From Hymenobacter nivis (lineage in GTDB: Bacteria > Bacteroidota > Bacteroidia > Cytophagales > Hymenobacteraceae): 64,000 bases of DNA. Shown here piece by piece: positions 63,704 to 64,000 of this stretch. Location: NCBI RefSeq assembly GCF_003149515.1, contig NZ_CP029145.1, positions 868,001-932,000 on the forward strand, read 5' to 3'. Each line of letters starts with the position of its first letter. The stretch's first letter is position 1. Under the pieces are notes generated by a model. The model searched no databases. It was not told where the DNA came from and worked only from the letters and a program-made list of their open reading frames with translations. A program made the translations under genes and the position numbers.

Positions 63704-64000
63704 ATGTTTACCGGAATTATTGAAGCCCTGGGCACCGTGGTAGCGGTGGCCGCCGACGGCACCAACCGCCAGTTCACCGTGCAGTCGCCGTTTGCAGTGG
63801 AGCTAAAAATCGACCAGAGCGTGGCCCACGACGGCGTGTGCCTGACGGTAGTGGCCGTGGACGCGGCCGCCGGCACCCACGTGGTGACGGCCATCGCCGA
63901 AACCCTGCGCGTGACCAACCTGGGCCAGTGGGCCCCCGGCCGCAAAATCAACCTGGAGCGCTGCCTGGCCGCCAACGGCCGCTTCGACGGCCACATCGTG
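63704..64000 (+). CDS. ribE: Riboflavin synthase, N-terminal part, cut by window
   Basis: 99 residues are visible from ATG 63704 (MFTGIIEALGTVVAVAADGT). First lumazine-binding repeat with QSVAHDGVCLTVVAVD (the Gly-Val-Cys-Leu-Thr motif) and ETLRVTNLGQWAPGRKINLE, then RCLAANGRFDGHIV. It converts two lumazine molecules into riboflavin. The C-terminal repeat lies outside. The 119-base gap upstream is AT-rich and should hold its promoter; no FMN riboswitch was recognised there. Confidence 0.95.
   Translation, partial: MFTGIIEALGTVVAVAADGTNRQFTVQSPFAVELKIDQSVAHDGVCLTVVAVDAAAGTHVVTAIAETLRVTNLGQWAPGRKINLERCLAANGRFDGHIV

Overview
The window looks like a chromosomal segment of a GC-rich Bacteroidota, most probably a Hymenobacter-like member of the Cytophagales. 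Supporting signs are the fused lpxC-fabZ gene, the type IX secretion regulator porX (receiver plus PglZ domain), secreted proteins with Por-type C-terminal sorting tails, TAnnTTTG-type promoter words and Bacteroidota-type carA/carB. No rRNA, tRNA, CRISPR array or prophage was seen.

Layout. 1-10.1 kb is a conserved core: cinA (cut by the window), a DUF4197 protein, an acidic protein, then a leftward lipid A block (HD hydrolase, lpxD, lpxC-fabZ, lpxA, ABC ATPase) diverging from porX. 10.2-14.1 kb holds a GH26 glycosidase and a dead GH3 glycosidase joined to a dead IS1182-type transposase. 14.3-25.8 kb is a nucleotide-precursor block: a possible attenuator and truncated gene, pyrB, pyrC, purE-purK, carA, carB. 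Most of its junctions carry a ~90-100 bp palindromic repeat. Between carA and carB the two arms of that repeat lie 1.8 kb apart and enclose a small hypothetical gene, an IS630 and a GIY-YIG nuclease.

25.8-38.76 kb is a 13 kb graveyard made only of nested insertion sequences (IS1, IS3, IS4, IS5-like, IS481, IS630, ISKra4-like) and miniature elements. Several layers can be peeled back exactly from target-site duplications. 38.8-44.6 kb is an intact leftward efflux operon (TolC, HlyD/EmrA, acidic protein, EmrB-type MFS), again with the palindromic repeat in two of its gaps. 44.9-52.3 kb has an intact formate/nitrite-type channel followed by a run of pseudogenes (VOC protein, membrane protein, outer-membrane barrel, multi-TonB protein) broken by IS3, IS5-like and IS701 elements. 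52.7-64 kb has a Pro/Ala-rich hypothetical, an acyl-CoA thioesterase, two divergent frameshifted secreted proteins (sugar dehydrogenase-malectin-PKD; CotH), a TlpA-like thioredoxin, pcm, a polyprenyl-phosphate sugar transferase and the start of riboflavin synthase.

How it fits together. The lpx genes make the lipid A precursor. pyrB, pyrC and carAB feed UMP synthesis, and purE/purK feed purine synthesis. porX would control export of the Por-tailed proteins, whose two local representatives look inactivated. The main points of interest are the palindrome family with its composite GIY-YIG unit, the reconstructable nested insertions, A6-A9 slippery runs in nearly every IS family present, and in-frame tandem expansions inside several coding regions.
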